Source: Shimia abyssi (GTDB lineage Bacteria; Pseudomonadota; Alphaproteobacteria; Rhodobacterales; Rhodobacteraceae). Taken from it: DNA of 64,000 nucleotides. The notes below the pieces were generated by a model. It was not told where the DNA came from, searched no databases, and worked only from the letters and a program-made list of their open reading frames with translations. This document shows, piece by piece, positions 25,719-35,400 of the stretch; position 1 is the stretch's first letter; each line of letters starts with the position of its first letter. A program made the position numbers and the translations under genes. Location of the stretch: NCBI RefSeq assembly GCF_003014475.1, contig NZ_PYGJ01000005.1:62001-126000 (forward strand), read 5' to 3'.

Positions 25719-26626
25719 GCTTTCGGCGCACGTTTTTCCAGCCCAAGCTTATCCCGCACCTCCTGTGGCCCAATCACCCGCGCACCCATGTTTTCAACGA
25801 TGGTTTGCGCCCGTTCCACGAGCTGCCAGTTCTCGGCCAGCACCCCTTTGTCGAGCCACAGATTATCCTCTAGCCCCACGCGCACATTGCCACCGGCCAG
25901 CACCGCCGCCGCAGCATAGGCCATCTGGTTACGTCCCAGCGAAAACGCGCTGAACGTCCAGTCATCTGGCACATTATTGACCATCGCCATAAAGGTATTG
26001 AGGTCGTCCGGCGCGCCCCATGGCACGCCCATACACAGCTGCACCAGCGCCGGGCTGTCCAGCACACCGTCCTTGACCAGCTGTTTTGCATACCAAAGAT
26101 GACCAGTGTCAAACGCCTCGATTTCTGGTTTAACCCCCAGTTCTGTCATCATTTTTCCCATCGCCGTCAACATCCCCGGCGTGTTGGTCATGACATAATC
26201 TGCCTCGGCAAAGTTCATTGTGCCACAATCCAGCGTGCAGATTTCCGGCAAACATTCGGCCACATGGGCCACCCGCTCAGTCGCACCAATCATGTCGGTG
26301 CCCTCTGCTGTTGGGAACGGATTCTCGACCCCACCAAAAATGATGTCACCGCCCATGCCCGCCGTCAGGTTCAGCACGACATCCGTGTCGCTGTCACGGA
26401 TCCGATCCGTGACTTCACGATACAGCGCCAGATCCCGGCTCGGCGCCCCGGTTTCAGGGTCGCGCACATGGCAGTGCACAATCGCCGCCCCAGCCTTCGC
26501 CGCCGCAATCGCGCTGTTAGCAATTTGTTCAGGCGACCGTGGTACCTTGGGGCTGCGATCCTGTGTACTGCCCGATCCGGTGACCGCGCAGGTGATAAAA
26601 ACGTCTTTGTTCATGGCCAACGGCAT
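25715..26626 (-). CDS. BKACE-family 3-dehydrocarnitine cleavage enzyme (DUF849)
   Basis: 303 residues of the beta-keto acid cleavage (BKACE, formerly DUF849) family: TIM barrel with the zinc pair H51-x-H53 in AAIVHCHVRDPETG and C-terminal GLEDNLW. These enzymes condense a beta-keto acid with acetyl-CoA, yielding acetoacetate and an acyl-CoA. With a carnitine dehydrogenase and betainyl-CoA thioesterase in the operon, the substrate is most likely 3-dehydrocarnitine, giving betainyl-CoA and then glycine betaine. AAGGAG precedes the ATG at 26626. First gene of the operon, divergent from the GlxA-type regulator. Confidence 0.88.
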   Translation of the reverse strand: MPLAMNKDVFITCAVTGSGSTQDRSPKVPRSPEQIANSAIAAAKAGAAIVHCHVRDPETGAPSRDLALYREVTDRIRDSDTDVVLNLTAGMGGDIIFGGVENPFPTAEGTDMIGATERVAHVAECLPEICTLDCGTMNFAEADYVMTNTPGMLTAMGKMMTELGVKPEIEAFDTGHLWYAKQLVKDGVLDSPALVQLCMGVPWGAPDDLNTFMAMVNNVPDDWTFSAFSLGRNQMAYAAAAVLAGGNVRVGLEDNLWLDKGVLAENWQLVERAQTIVENMGARVIGPQEVRDKLGLEKRAPKA

Positions 26627-26659
26627 AAGCGACTCCTTTTCAGTTGTGTGATTATTCCC

Positions 26660-26700
26660 CGACTTGCGTCAAATGACTTTCCATTTTACGTAGTTGACTT
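26660..26700. promoter_or_regulatory. Repeated (C/T)GACTT half sites in the carnitine divergent promoter
   Basis: CGACTT at 26660-26665 and TGACTT at 26674-26679 and 26695-26700, in the 75-base space between the BKACE and GlxA/AraC genes. The last two are 21 bases apart, two helical turns, as expected for direct-repeat binding by an AraC-type protein. Short motifs like this can occur by chance. Confidence 0.3.
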
Positions 26701-26701
26701 G

Positions 26702-27679
26702 ATGAAAATCGAAAAAATGCCGTTTTTACCAGACCGTCGCACACTGGATACCGCCATCCTCGTGCTGGATGAGTGCAACACGCTCAGCTTCGCCGCCGCA
26801 GTCGATCCTATGCGCGCCGCCAATCGACGCGCGGGTAAGTCACTGTTTAAATGGGATTTTTTTACACCAACGGACCAGCCTTCAAACCTCACCAGCGGCC
26901 TGACTGTGACGGGCCAAAGCATCAGCCGTTTCACCCGCGCCGACATCCTTCTAATTGTCGCGGGCTTCCGGCTCGAAGAACAAGCCACCCCGCAACTGCT
27001 TGCCAGCCTACGCCGGATCGCGGCCCAAGGCACCCCCATCGCCGCCATCGATGGCGGCCCGTGGCTGCTGGCCCGCGCGGGCCTTTTAGACAATCATCAC
27101 GCCACAACCCATTGGGAAGACTTAGAAGAATTCGCCACCCGCTTTCCCAATATCGACGTGCGTCGTGACAGGTTTTGCCTTTCAGGCCGCTTCGCCACCT
27201 CCGGCGGCGCGGCGCCATGCATTGATATGATGCTGCACTTGCTCAACGACCGCTTCGGCCCAGAACTCGCTCGCCGCGTCGGCAGCGCCTTTCTCTATGA
27301 TCCGGTCCCAGCCCACCAGCAAAGCACCAGCTCCGCGCCACGTCCCCTGCGCCGCAACCCACATATCGCCCGCGCATTGGACCTCATGGAATCGACTCTG
27401 GACGACCCAATCCCACTCCCAGAAATCGCGGCAAAAACAGGGCTTTCCATACGCACGCTGGAAACGCGCTTCCGCACCCAGCTCGGTCAATCGCCCAAAG
27501 CGCACTACCTATCGCTCCGCCTGTCCGAGGCTCACCGCCTTGCCACCGACACGTCCCTGCCCGTACGTGATATCGCACTGGCCACCGGCTTCAACTCCCC
27601 GTCCAGCTTCGCCCGCGCCTTCCGCGCCGCCTACGGCACCTCAACCCGCGCCCTCCGCCAGAAGGTCTCGCCCCGCTAA
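26702..27679 (+). CDS. GlxA/CdhR-type transcriptional regulator (DJ-1 fold plus AraC HTH)
   Basis: 325 residues. The N-terminal DJ-1/PfpI-like domain (about 15-185: TAILVLDECNTLSF, AAIDGGPWLLARAGLL) is followed by a C-terminal AraC HTH (about 225-320: IPLPEIAAKTGLSIRTLETRF and VRDIALATGFNSPSSFARAFRAAYG). The family includes Pseudomonas CdhR and GbdR, which activate carnitine and betaine catabolism. Being divergent from the carnitine operon fits that role. The start may be 26702 or the ATG at 26717; a much longer upstream reading runs through the BKACE gene and is not used. Confidence 0.88.
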   Translation: MKIEKMPFLPDRRTLDTAILVLDECNTLSFAAAVDPMRAANRRAGKSLFKWDFFTPTDQPSNLTSGLTVTGQSISRFTRADILLIVAGFRLEEQATPQLLASLRRIAAQGTPIAAIDGGPWLLARAGLLDNHHATTHWEDLEEFATRFPNIDVRRDRFCLSGRFATSGGAAPCIDMMLHLLNDRFGPELARRVGSAFLYDPVPAHQQSTSSAPRPLRRNPHIARALDLMESTLDDPIPLPEIAAKTGLSIRTLETRFRTQLGQSPKAHYLSLRLSEAHRLATDTSLPVRDIALATGFNSPSSFARAFRAAYGTSTRALRQKVSPR

Positions 27680-27720
27680 GCTCCTCTCAATGTTCCAAAA
27701 TACCCAATAACACCTGCGCC

Positions 27721-29169
27721 TCACCGCGCGACGCTCAAAATGCTTGCAACGTCCAGATGCCGCTCTACATGATCCGCCAACCGGTCTAGCACTGCCTCCA
27801 CTGTCGCGTCATATTCCAGCCCGTTGGCCGCACCGCACACGCTCTCCAGCCACGCGGCGCGAAACCCATCATCACGGAACATCCCGTGCAAGTAACTCCC
27901 CGCCACCAGCCCATCCGCCCGCATCGCGCCTTCGTCGCGCCGGTCAACGTGCGCAAATGGCCGCGCCCTATCTCCGCCCTCCGTTCGCCCGATATGAATC
28001 TCATACCCTCGAAACGCTTGCCCCGACGGCACATGAACAGCCTGCGTCTCGGTCAGGCGCTTATCCGACGTCATCACCGTTTCCACATCCAAGAGCCCCA
28101 GCCCCATGGTATCGCCTGCCGATCCTTCGATGCCTTCTGGATCCCGCACCACGGTCCCAAGCATCTGATATCCACCGCAAATTCCAAGCACATGCCCGCC
28201 ACGCCGCACATGCGCGGCCAGATCCACATCCCAACCCTGCGCTTTGAGAAACTCGAGATCGCCTCGCGTCGATTTGCTGCCGGGAATGATCACCACATCC
28301 GTATCGCCCGGCAAAACCTCACCTGCGCGCAGCATCCTCAGGCTCACCCCCGGCTCCTGTGCCAAGGGGTCCAGATCGTCAAAATTTGCAATCCGCGACA
28401 GCCCCAGACACACCACTTTCAGCCCATCCTCCCGCTCCGCATTGGATATGTCGAGCGCATCTTCGGCGGGCAGTTTCCAAGCCTCATCAAAATACGGTAG
28501 TACCCCAAACCCGCGCCATCCCGTGGTCTTTTCGATCAGGGTATAGCCATCATCAAACAGGCTCGGATCGCCTCGAAACTTGTTGACCAGGAACCCGGCC
28601 ACCATGTCCACGTCGCCCGTTTCCATAACCGATTTAGTACCGACAACCTGCGCGATCACCCCGCCGCGATCAATATCTCCAGCAAGAACAACCGGCACAT
28701 CCGCTGCCACGGCGAAACCCATATTGGCAATGTCCCCGGCCCGCAAATTCACTTCAGCCGGCGACCCCGCCCCTTCAACAATTACCAAATCATGCTGCGA
28801 TTTCAGCCGATTAAAGCTCTCCAACACATGTTCCATCAACTGCGGTTTCAGCTTGGCATACTCGCGCGCCTTTACAGTGGTCAGGCGCTTGCCCTGCACC
28901 ACCACCTGCGCGCCAACGTCCGTTTCTGGTTTGAGTAGCACCGGGTTCATGTCCGTCACCAATGGCTTACCGCAGGCCATCGCTTGCAACGCCTGAGCGC
29001 GCCCGATCTCGCCGCCATCGCTGGTCACGGCTGCGTTGTTGGACATGTTCTGCGGTTTGAACGGTGCCACGCTCAGCCCGCGCCGCACCGCCGCCCTGCA
29101 AAGGCCCGCCACCAACATTGACTTGCCCACATTCGAGCCCGTCCCTTGGATCATAACCGCCCGCGTCAT
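27721..29169 (-). CDS. cobQ: Cobyric acid synthase CobQ
   Basis: 482 residues, normal length. It amidates four side chains of adenosyl-cobyrinate a,c-diamide to give cobyrate. The N-terminal ATP domain has GTGSNVGKS (9-17) and [10 protein letters not shown]. The C-terminal class I glutaminase domain has the nucleophile Cys in [10 protein letters not shown] and the His in SYLHGMF. The ATG is three bases after the stop of the second Lin0512-family gene, in a leftward unit with cobO. Confidence 0.96.
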   Translation of the reverse strand: MTRAVMIQGTGSNVGKSMLVAGLCRAAVRRGLSVAPFKPQNMSNNAAVTSDGGEIGRAQALQAMACGKPLVTDMNPVLLKPETDVGAQVVVQGKRLTTVKAREYAKLKPQLMEHVLESFNRLKSQHDLVIVEGAGSPAEVNLRAGDIANMGFAVAADVPVVLAGDIDRGGVIAQVVGTKSVMETGDVDMVAGFLVNKFRGDPSLFDDGYTLIEKTTGWRGFGVLPYFDEAWKLPAEDALDISNAEREDGLKVVCLGLSRIANFDDLDPLAQEPGVSLRMLRAGEVLPGDTDVVIIPGSKSTRGDLEFLKAQGWDVDLAAHVRRGGHVLGICGGYQMLGTVVRDPEGIEGSAGDTMGLGLLDVETVMTSDKRLTETQAVHVPSGQAFRGYEIHIGRTEGGDRARPFAHVDRRDEGAMRADGLVAGSYLHGMFRDDGFRAAWLESVCGAANGLEYDATVEAVLDRLADHVERHLDVASILSVAR

Positions 29170-29172
29170 GCT

Positions 29173-29517
29173 CTAGGCCTGTTTTGCCAAGAACGCTTCA
29201 ACTGCCGCGCTTGCCATTACCAGAACATTTCCGCTGTCGGGATTGGTCACATTAAGCCCGCCAAACACTGCCTTCACCTCGGCCCGCCCGCGCGGCAAAC
29301 CTTGGGTCAGTTTCGCACAATCCACCTTCTCCGGCTCTTGAACAGCTACTGTGACCTGCACACGCATCTCTGTATGGTCCAACCCAAGCGCATCGAACAT
29401 CGGGATCGACGAATGGCGAATGGCGTCCTCGATCGCGCGCGCAGCGGCCTTGGTATAGTCCTGACCGTATTGGTCATTTCCCATGCCCATCTCGATAATA
29501 AAACGTTGATCACTCAC
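29173..29517 (-). CDS. Lin0512 family protein, copy 2
   Basis: 114 residues, matching the Lin0512 family (conserved, unknown function). Opening RFIIEMGMGNDQYGQDYTKAA and closing NPDSGNVLVMASAAVEAFL parallel the neighbouring copy. The start is GTG, in a GTGA overlap with the upstream paralogue's TGA. The tandem pair sits between cobO and cobQ, so a link to cobalamin metabolism is plausible but unproven. No catalytic motif stands out. Confidence 0.78.
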   Translation of the reverse strand: MSDQRFIIEMGMGNDQYGQDYTKAAARAIEDAIRHSSIPMFDALGLDHTEMRVQVTVAVQEPEKVDCAKLTQGLPRGRAEVKAVFGGLNVTNPDSGNVLVMASAAVEAFLAKQA

Positions 29518-29864
29518 GGCTTTTCCTCCACGTCCAGCGCTACCGAAATCGCCACATTTGCGATCACCGTCGGATTACCACCGTCGCTACGTGGCACATC
29601 CAACCCGCCCGCAACCGGGCGCACATCGACCTGACCATAGGGAAATATTCCTGCCACTTTGGCGGCATCCACCGCCCCCGGATCCTGCACGCCAACCTCC
29701 ACAGTGATGTGCATTTCTTCTTTCTCCCTGCCAAACAGCTCAGACAGGTTGATCGAATTATGCCACAACGCATCCCTGACCGCCCGACACGCGGCTTCTG
29801 TATAGTCCAGCCGCCGAAGGGATGATCCCATCCCGAACTCAGTTAGAAGGCGTTTTTTCGGCAT
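29514..29864 (-). CDS. Lin0512 family protein, copy 1
   Basis: 116 residues, paralogous with the next gene: LTEFGMGSSLRRLDYTEAACRAVRDAL aligns with IEMGMGNDQYGQDYTKAAARAIEDAI, and both contain VEVGVQDP/VAVQEP and GGLDV/GGLNV. The ATG shares one base with the cobO stop (TGATG). Both are small, soluble and probably form a hetero-oligomer (inference from pairing and coupling). Function unknown. Confidence 0.78.
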   Translation of the reverse strand: MPKKRLLTEFGMGSSLRRLDYTEAACRAVRDALWHNSINLSELFGREKEEMHITVEVGVQDPGAVDAAKVAGIFPYGQVDVRPVAGGLDVPRSDGGNPTVIANVAISVALDVEEKP

Positions 29865-30472
29865 CAGAATTCCACCCCTTGCTGCGCCTTAATACCGTCA
29901 CGGAACGGGTGTTTGACCAGCGACATCTCGGTCACCAGATCCGCCGCTTCGATCAGCTCAGGCTTGGCATTACGACCGGTCAACAGCACATGGGTCATGT
30001 CGGGTTTTTCCTCCAACAGGAAATCCACCACGTCATCGATATTCAAATAATCATTGCGCAGAGCGATGTTGATTTCGTCCAGCATCACGAACCGGTTCGC
30101 CGGATCGCGGATCAGCTCCTTGGCAAGCTCCCAGCCCGCCTCAGCCTTGGCAATGTCGCGCTCGCGGTCCTGTGTTTCCCAGGTAAATCCCTCGCCCGAG
30201 ACATGGAATTTCACCTCGTCCGGAAAATGGGTGCGCAGGAAGTCACGCTCACCCGTGGCCCAATTGCCTTTGATGAACTGCACCACGGCCACCGGCATCC
30301 CGTGCGAGATACAGCGCATGATCATGCCGAATCCTGAACTGGATTTGCCTTTTCCGGGGCCGGTATGGACCATGATCAAGCCCTTTTCCTCGGTTTTGTT
30401 CGCCATCATGCGATCCCGCGCGGCTTTGATTTTATTCATCTTTTCGGTGTGTCGGGCGTTTTCGTCAGTCAT
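29864..30472 (-). CDS. cobO: Cob(I)yrinic acid a,c-diamide adenosyltransferase
   Basis: 202 residues of the BtuR/CobO/CobP P-loop family; P-loop GPGKGKSSSGFG. It attaches the 5'-deoxyadenosyl group to cobalt. Other family segments are VVQFIKGNW and MLDEINIALRN. The ATG at 30472 has AGGAA upstream and overlaps the stop of a 34-codon ORF (ATGA). Starts further upstream have no ribosome site. Leftward operon: small ORF, cobO, two Lin0512 genes, cobQ. Confidence 0.95.
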   Translation of the reverse strand: MTDENARHTEKMNKIKAARDRMMANKTEEKGLIMVHTGPGKGKSSSGFGMIMRCISHGMPVAVVQFIKGNWATGERDFLRTHFPDEVKFHVSGEGFTWETQDRERDIAKAEAGWELAKELIRDPANRFVMLDEINIALRNDYLNIDDVVDFLLEEKPDMTHVLLTGRNAKPELIEAADLVTEMSLVKHPFRDGIKAQQGVEF

Positions 30473-30573
30473 AACCGGTTCCTGCTGTTGCGCGATTTCG
30501 CGGCACGAAACCATAGCCCGATGCCAATCACAAGCAGGCCTGCGACGGATTTACCTGTGTTGCCGCCATGCAC
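30469..30573 (-). CDS. Tiny putative membrane protein coupled to cobO
   Basis: 34 codons from GTG at 30573. A perfect AGGAGG (30584-30589) lies ten bases upstream. The predicted peptide has one short hydrophobic stretch (SVAGLLVIGIGLWF) followed by a basic tail (KSRNSRNR), as in small single-pass proteins. Its TGA overlaps the cobO ATG as ATGA, the same coupling used throughout this locus. No family is recognised. It could instead be a leader ORF that delivers ribosomes to cobO. Confidence 0.5.
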   Translation of the reverse strand: MHGGNTGKSVAGLLVIGIGLWFRAAKSRNSRNRL

Positions 30574-30727
30574 AAGAGAATCGCCTCCTCATGCCTTGCT
30601 GCTACATCCACAAATTTCATGCCGGTTTTGGTGCAAAGCACGTCGGCAATGATCGCTTGTCACGCGACAAACGCTAACATGGCCGCCTGTTGCTTGACAA
30701 AGCCCCCCTACCTGCATCACTTGGGCG

Positions 30728-30908
30728 CGCTGGTGCCTGTTTTCGGACAGGTGAATAGGGAATGCGTACCGGATCACTCCGCGAGCGCAGCCGCCCCCGC
30801 GACCGTGACCGGAGAGGTCGCCCGTAGCCACTGGAACCAATCCGGGAAGGCAGGGCAACCGCAGGCATATGCCGAGATCCGCAAGCCGGGAGACCTGCCA
30901 GCACCGAA
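30728..30908 (+). ncRNA. Cobalamin riboswitch aptamer
   Basis: Conserved elements appear in order: GGTGCC at 30732, GAATAGGGAA near 30753, CCGCCCCCGCGACCGTGACC around 30791-30810, GCCACTGG near 30827, GGGAAGGCAGGGC near 30844, and the B12 box GCCGGGAGACCTGCC at about 30885-30899. GGTGC (30732-30736) pairs with GCACC (30901-30905) as the closing stem. It stands on the plus strand upstream of DUF1636-cobW-cobN and the rest of the corrin operon, which it should repress when adenosylcobalamin is plentiful. Confidence 0.93.
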
Positions 30909-30920
30909 GAAAAGACGAAA

Positions 30921-30987
30921 CCGGACGGGGTGTTCCGGTGTCGGGCTGACATGCGCAACCCGCCCAACCCCGTCCCACCATAGGGAT
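30921..30987 (+). promoter_or_regulatory. Probable riboswitch expression platform
   Basis: Two exclusive pairings are visible. CCGGA (30921-30925) can pair with TCCGG (30934-30938). Alternatively GGACGGGGT (30923-30931) can pair over nine bases with ACCCCGTCC (30967-30975). The end of the latter, TCCC (30973-30976), can also pair with GGGA (30983-30986), part of the ribosome site of the first gene. No U tract is present, so control at translation initiation is favoured (inference). Confidence 0.55.
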
Positions 30988-30993
30988 AGATAG

Positions 30994-31377
30994 ATGGCCG
31001 ATGCTTCTCAGCCAGTTGAATTGCTGGTCTGCACGACCTGCCGGGCCGGACAGCCGACCAATGTCGAAGGCCCCCGCCCCGGCACGCAATTGTTCGACGC
31101 GCTTACCGCCGCTGATCTTCCCGAAAATGTGACCCTCAAAGGGGTCGAGTGTTTTTCCAATTGCGATCAGGGGTGTTCGGTGACTTTGCGTGGTGGCAAC
31201 GAGCGTTGGACCTATGTCTATGGCCGTTTCACCGGTGCTGAAGACGCCGAACTGGTCGCTGATGGTGTCACCAAATACGCCGCCACCGTTGACGGGCTTG
31301 TTCCTTGGCGTGAACGCTCCATCCATTTCCGCAAAAACTGTATCGCGCGCATCCCGCCGCAGGAGACCCCAGAATGA
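30994..31377 (+). CDS. DUF1636 family metal-binding-like protein
   Basis: 127 residues. The N-terminal CTTC pair (about 13-16) and a second FSNCDQGCSVTL (about 52-63) give a thioredoxin-like ferredoxin pattern with four cysteines, characteristic of DUF1636 proteins found beside cobW. It may hold a metal or FeS cluster and assist cobalt handling (inference). First gene after the riboswitch; its stop overlaps the cobW ATG (ATGA). Confidence 0.85.
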   Translation: MADASQPVELLVCTTCRAGQPTNVEGPRPGTQLFDALTAADLPENVTLKGVECFSNCDQGCSVTLRGGNERWTYVYGRFTGAEDAELVADGVTKYAATVDGLVPWRERSIHFRKNCIARIPPQETPE

Positions 31378-32411
31378 GCAGCCTCGAAAAACTCCCCGTC
31401 ACCGTGATCACTGGCTTTCTCGGCTCGGGTAAAACCACGCTGATACGCAACTTGATGCAAAACCCGCAAGGCAAACGTCTGGCGATTGTCGTAAACGAGT
31501 TCGGCGACGTGGGTGTAGATGGCGAGATCCTGAAATCCTGCGCCATTCCCGACTGCCCGGAAGAGAACATCATGGAGCTGGCCAACGGCTGTATCTGCTG
31601 TACGGTGGCCGACGACTTTATCCCCACGATAGAAGCGCTGATGGCACTGGAACCGCGTCCCGAGCATATTGTCATCGAGACCTCAGGTCTCGCCTTGCCT
31701 AAACCGTTGCTCAAGGCGTTTGACTGGCCCGATATCCGCTCCAAGATCACCGTTGATGGCGTGATCGCGCTGGCCGATGCCGAGGCCGTGGCCGATGGCC
31801 GTTTCGCACCCAATGTGGCCGCAGTGGATGCGCAACGCGAGGCGGATGACAGCCTTGATCACGAGACACCTCTGTCCGAAGTATTCGAAGATCAAGTATC
31901 TTGCGCCGACATCGTGCTGTTGACCAAACCTGACCTTGCTGGCCCCGAAGGTGTGGCCAAAGCAAAGGCAATGGTGCTCAAAGAAGCACCCCGCGCTCTG
32001 CCCGTGGTCGAGGTGGCCGAGGGCGTTGTTGATCCACGCGTGATTCTTGGTCTGGAAGCTGCTGCCGAAGACGACATGGACAACCGCCCAAGCCATCATG
32101 ACGGCCACGACGATCACGAACACGACGATTTCGAAAGCGTTGTGATTGATATCCCTGAGCAATCCGATCCGGCGGCTTTTGCGGCCAAGATCGAAAAGCT
32201 TGCTAACGAGCAGAACATTCTGCGTGTGAAAGGGTACGCCGCCGTGGAAGGCAAACCTATGCGCCTGTTGGTTCAAGCCGTCGGCGCCCGAGTGCGCCAC
32301 CAGTTCGACCGCCCTTGGAAGCCCGAAGAAGGCCGTCAAGGCAAAATGGTCGTGATTGCCGAGCATGATGACGTGAACGAAGCAGCTATCCGCGCCGCTC
32401 TGGTGGACTAA
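31374..32411 (+). CDS. cobW: Cobalamin biosynthesis GTPase CobW
   Basis: 345 residues. Walker A is GFLGSGKTT (14-22), the metal-binding CxCC is C73-I-C75-C76 (GCICC), and TKPD lies in the G4 region. A His/Asp-rich linker (HHDGHDDHEHDD) separates it from the CobW C-terminal domain (about 250-345). COG0523 GTPase, thought to deliver cobalt to CobN chelatase. Coupled to DUF1636 and followed by cobN after five bases. Confidence 0.95.
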   Translation: MSSLEKLPVTVITGFLGSGKTTLIRNLMQNPQGKRLAIVVNEFGDVGVDGEILKSCAIPDCPEENIMELANGCICCTVADDFIPTIEALMALEPRPEHIVIETSGLALPKPLLKAFDWPDIRSKITVDGVIALADAEAVADGRFAPNVAAVDAQREADDSLDHETPLSEVFEDQVSCADIVLLTKPDLAGPEGVAKAKAMVLKEAPRALPVVEVAEGVVDPRVILGLEAAAEDDMDNRPSHHDGHDDHEHDDFESVVIDIPEQSDPAAFAAKIEKLANEQNILRVKGYAAVEGKPMRLLVQAVGARVRHQFDRPWKPEEGRQGKMVVIAEHDDVNEAAIRAALVD

Positions 32412-32416
32412 GCACC

Positions 32417-35400
32417 ATGCATGTCGTCTTTCGCGAAAGCCATGGGTTGGAAGAAACCGAAACCCCGATGGATCTGGGCCAATCCCCGGCCGATCTGGTG
32501 GTGTTGTCGTTTTCGGATTCTGATCTTGGCGCTTTCGCGGCAGGCTGGCATCGCGCGAATGGCGATCTGCCCTCGCTGCGACTGGCCAACCTGACGGCGC
32601 TCAAACACCCGCTCTCGGTTGATACCTATGTCGAACAGACATTGGTCGGGGCCAAGGCGATCCTGATCCGTCTGATAGGCGGCATCTCCTATTGGTCTTA
32701 TGGCATTCAACAGGTCATGGCGCTGGCGCAGGAAAAAGGCATCGCGCTGGCCGTTCTGCCTGCTGATGGCCGCCCCGATACGCGGCTGGACGAGGTCTCG
32801 ACTCTCCCGGTCAGCACCCTGCATCGACTAACCCATCTCTGTGACACCGGCGGCGCTGTGGCGGCGCAGGCGGCACTCGCACAGCTCGCCCTTGCCGCGG
32901 GTCTCTACGCGCGCCCCGTGCCTGGTTCCAAAGCCTTGCCAGACACCGGCGCATGGACGCCCGAAACTGGGTTTCTCAAGGACATTCCGGCGCGCGACGC
33001 CGCCAAACCCCTGATCGCCGTCACCTTCTACCGCGCCTATGTCAGCGCGGCCGACACCGCCCCGATTGAGGCGATCTTTACCGAATTTCGCGCCCGAGGA
33101 TTTGAGGTTATTGGCCTTTTTGCCCCCTCCCTCAAACAACCCGCCGCCGCCGCATGGCTGGCCGAAACGTTGCGCGAAATGGCCCCTGCCGCCATTGTTA
33201 ACGCCACCTCCTTTTCTGGCAAAGGCGAGGCGGGCACCTCCCCGCTCGACGCCACCGACGCGCCAGTGTTTCAAATCGCCTTGTCGACGGCCCGGCGCAA
33301 GGACTGGGCCGAAGCTGAACGCGGCCTCTCACCCGCAGATCTCGCCATGCATGTGGTCCTGCCCGAGGTCGACGGGCGGCTTTTTGCCGGGGTGTCGTCA
33401 TTCAAGGAACCGGGTAAGAAAGACCCGCTTCTGGAGTATTCCCGATTTGGCCACCGCGCGCACGACGAACGTATTTCAGCCATCGCCGACAAAGTTGAAA
33501 ACTGGGTTTCACTGTCGCAAAAACCCAATGCCGACAAACATATCGCCTGTATCCTCAGCACCTATCCGGGCAAAGATTGGAACATGGCTCACGCTGTGGG
33601 GTTGGATGCACTGGCCAGCACAGACGCCATCCTCGAAGATCTCGAGGCTGACGGCTTTGCCATCGACACACACGGTGATCTCTCCGACGCGCTTATTACA
33701 CAATCCCTGAGCTGGCCGGTAAATACCTACCGCGCCGAGCTGGCCAAGCTTCCAGTGGTTTTGCAAAACGAGCTTGCCGAAACGTGGGGGGCGCCAGAAA
33801 CCGATCCAACCGTAATAAACGGCGAATTTACATTTAAGGCGGTACAGCGCGGCAATGCCCTGATCGCCCTACAACCCGAACGCGGGCAGGATACCAAACG
33901 CGACGAAGAATACCACGACGTTACCCGCACCCCGCGCCACAGCTATGTCGCCTTCTATCTCTGGCTGCGCAGTGTCCACAACATCGACGCGCTGTTGCAT
34001 ATCGGCGCGCACGGCACGCTTGAATGGTTGCCCGGCAAATCCGTCGCCCTCAGCGCTGAATGCTGGCCCGAGGTGCTAATCGGCGCAACGCCAGTTATTT
34101 ACCCGTTTATCGTGAACGACCCCGGCGAGGCCGCACAGGCCAAGCGCCGTATCGGCGCGCTGACATTGGGGCACGTGCCCCCGCCGCTCAAACCATCGGC
34201 CACACCCGACCGTTTCGCGCAACTGGAATCCTTATTGGATGAGTTTTCGAACGCCGATGGCCTTGACCCACGCCGCCGCGACCGCTTGCAACAGGACATC
34301 CGCGGCGAAGCAGAGGCGCTCGGGCTTGAGGCAGAACTTGGGTTGGACGACGCAACCTGTCTGGCCGAGGCAATCACCCGGATCGACACCTTCGTCTGCG
34401 ACATCAAGGAAAGCCAGTTCGGCGACGGTCTGCATATCTTTGGCCGCCCTCCAGTTACAGAAAGCAGCTTTGACACCGCCGCTTCTGTGTCGCAAGAATC
34501 CAAAGCCCTGCGCCGCGCATTGACCGGCAAACGGATCGAGGCTGGCCCCTCCGGCTCACCTTACCGTGGCCGCCATGACGTTCTGCCAACGGGGCGCAAC
34601 CTTTACACCACCGATCCCCGCTCAGTCCCCACTCGCGCAGCCTATGCCCAAGGCGTCAAACTCGCCGAAGAGCTGGTCCGACGCCATCTACAAGACGAGG
34701 GGGATTACCCGCGTAACCTGATCGTTGACCTCTGGGGCTCGGCCACCATGCGCACAGCAGGCGAGGAATTTGCGATGGCGCTGCACCTTTTGGGCGCGAA
34801 ACCGGTCTGGGACGCAGGAAGCGAGCGCGTGAGCGGTGTTGAAATCCTGCCAATCACTCTGCTTGATCGCCCCCGCATAGATGTCACCTTGCGTGTTTCG
34901 GGGCTGTTTCGCGACGTCTTCCCAACCCTCTCGGGTCTCTTTGGTCAGGCCATCCGCGCCTTGTCTAATCGCGATGAGGCCGCTGACTGGAACCCATTTG
35001 CGGGTCGTGTCACCGCACCGCGCGTGTACGGCCCCGCACCGGGCAGCTATGGTCTTGGAATTGGCCAAAACATAGATGACTACTCTGACGAGGGGCGCGC
35101 TGCCGCAGGCATGGCATGGCTCAATGCCAGTTCATGGGCGCTTGAGGGCGACAAACCCGTGCAAGACCGCGACGGCATCGCCGAACGTGTCGCAAATGCT
35201 GACAGCTTTGTGCATCTTCAGGACATGCCCGAAACCGACATCCTTCTGGCAACCGACTATGCCACTCACGAGGCGGGTTTCGCCGCGGCGCAAGCTGTTA
35301 CAGGTGGCAACGCCGCACTCTATCATATGGACAATACCAACCCGGAAAATCCCCGTGCACGCGCGCTCAGCGAAGAAATCGCACGCGTTGTTCATGCCCG

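Noticed and set aside
26099-26701. Long N-terminal extension of the GlxA-type regulator
   Set aside because: It is antisense to the BKACE gene and crosses the divergent promoter; the DJ-1 fold begins after 26702.
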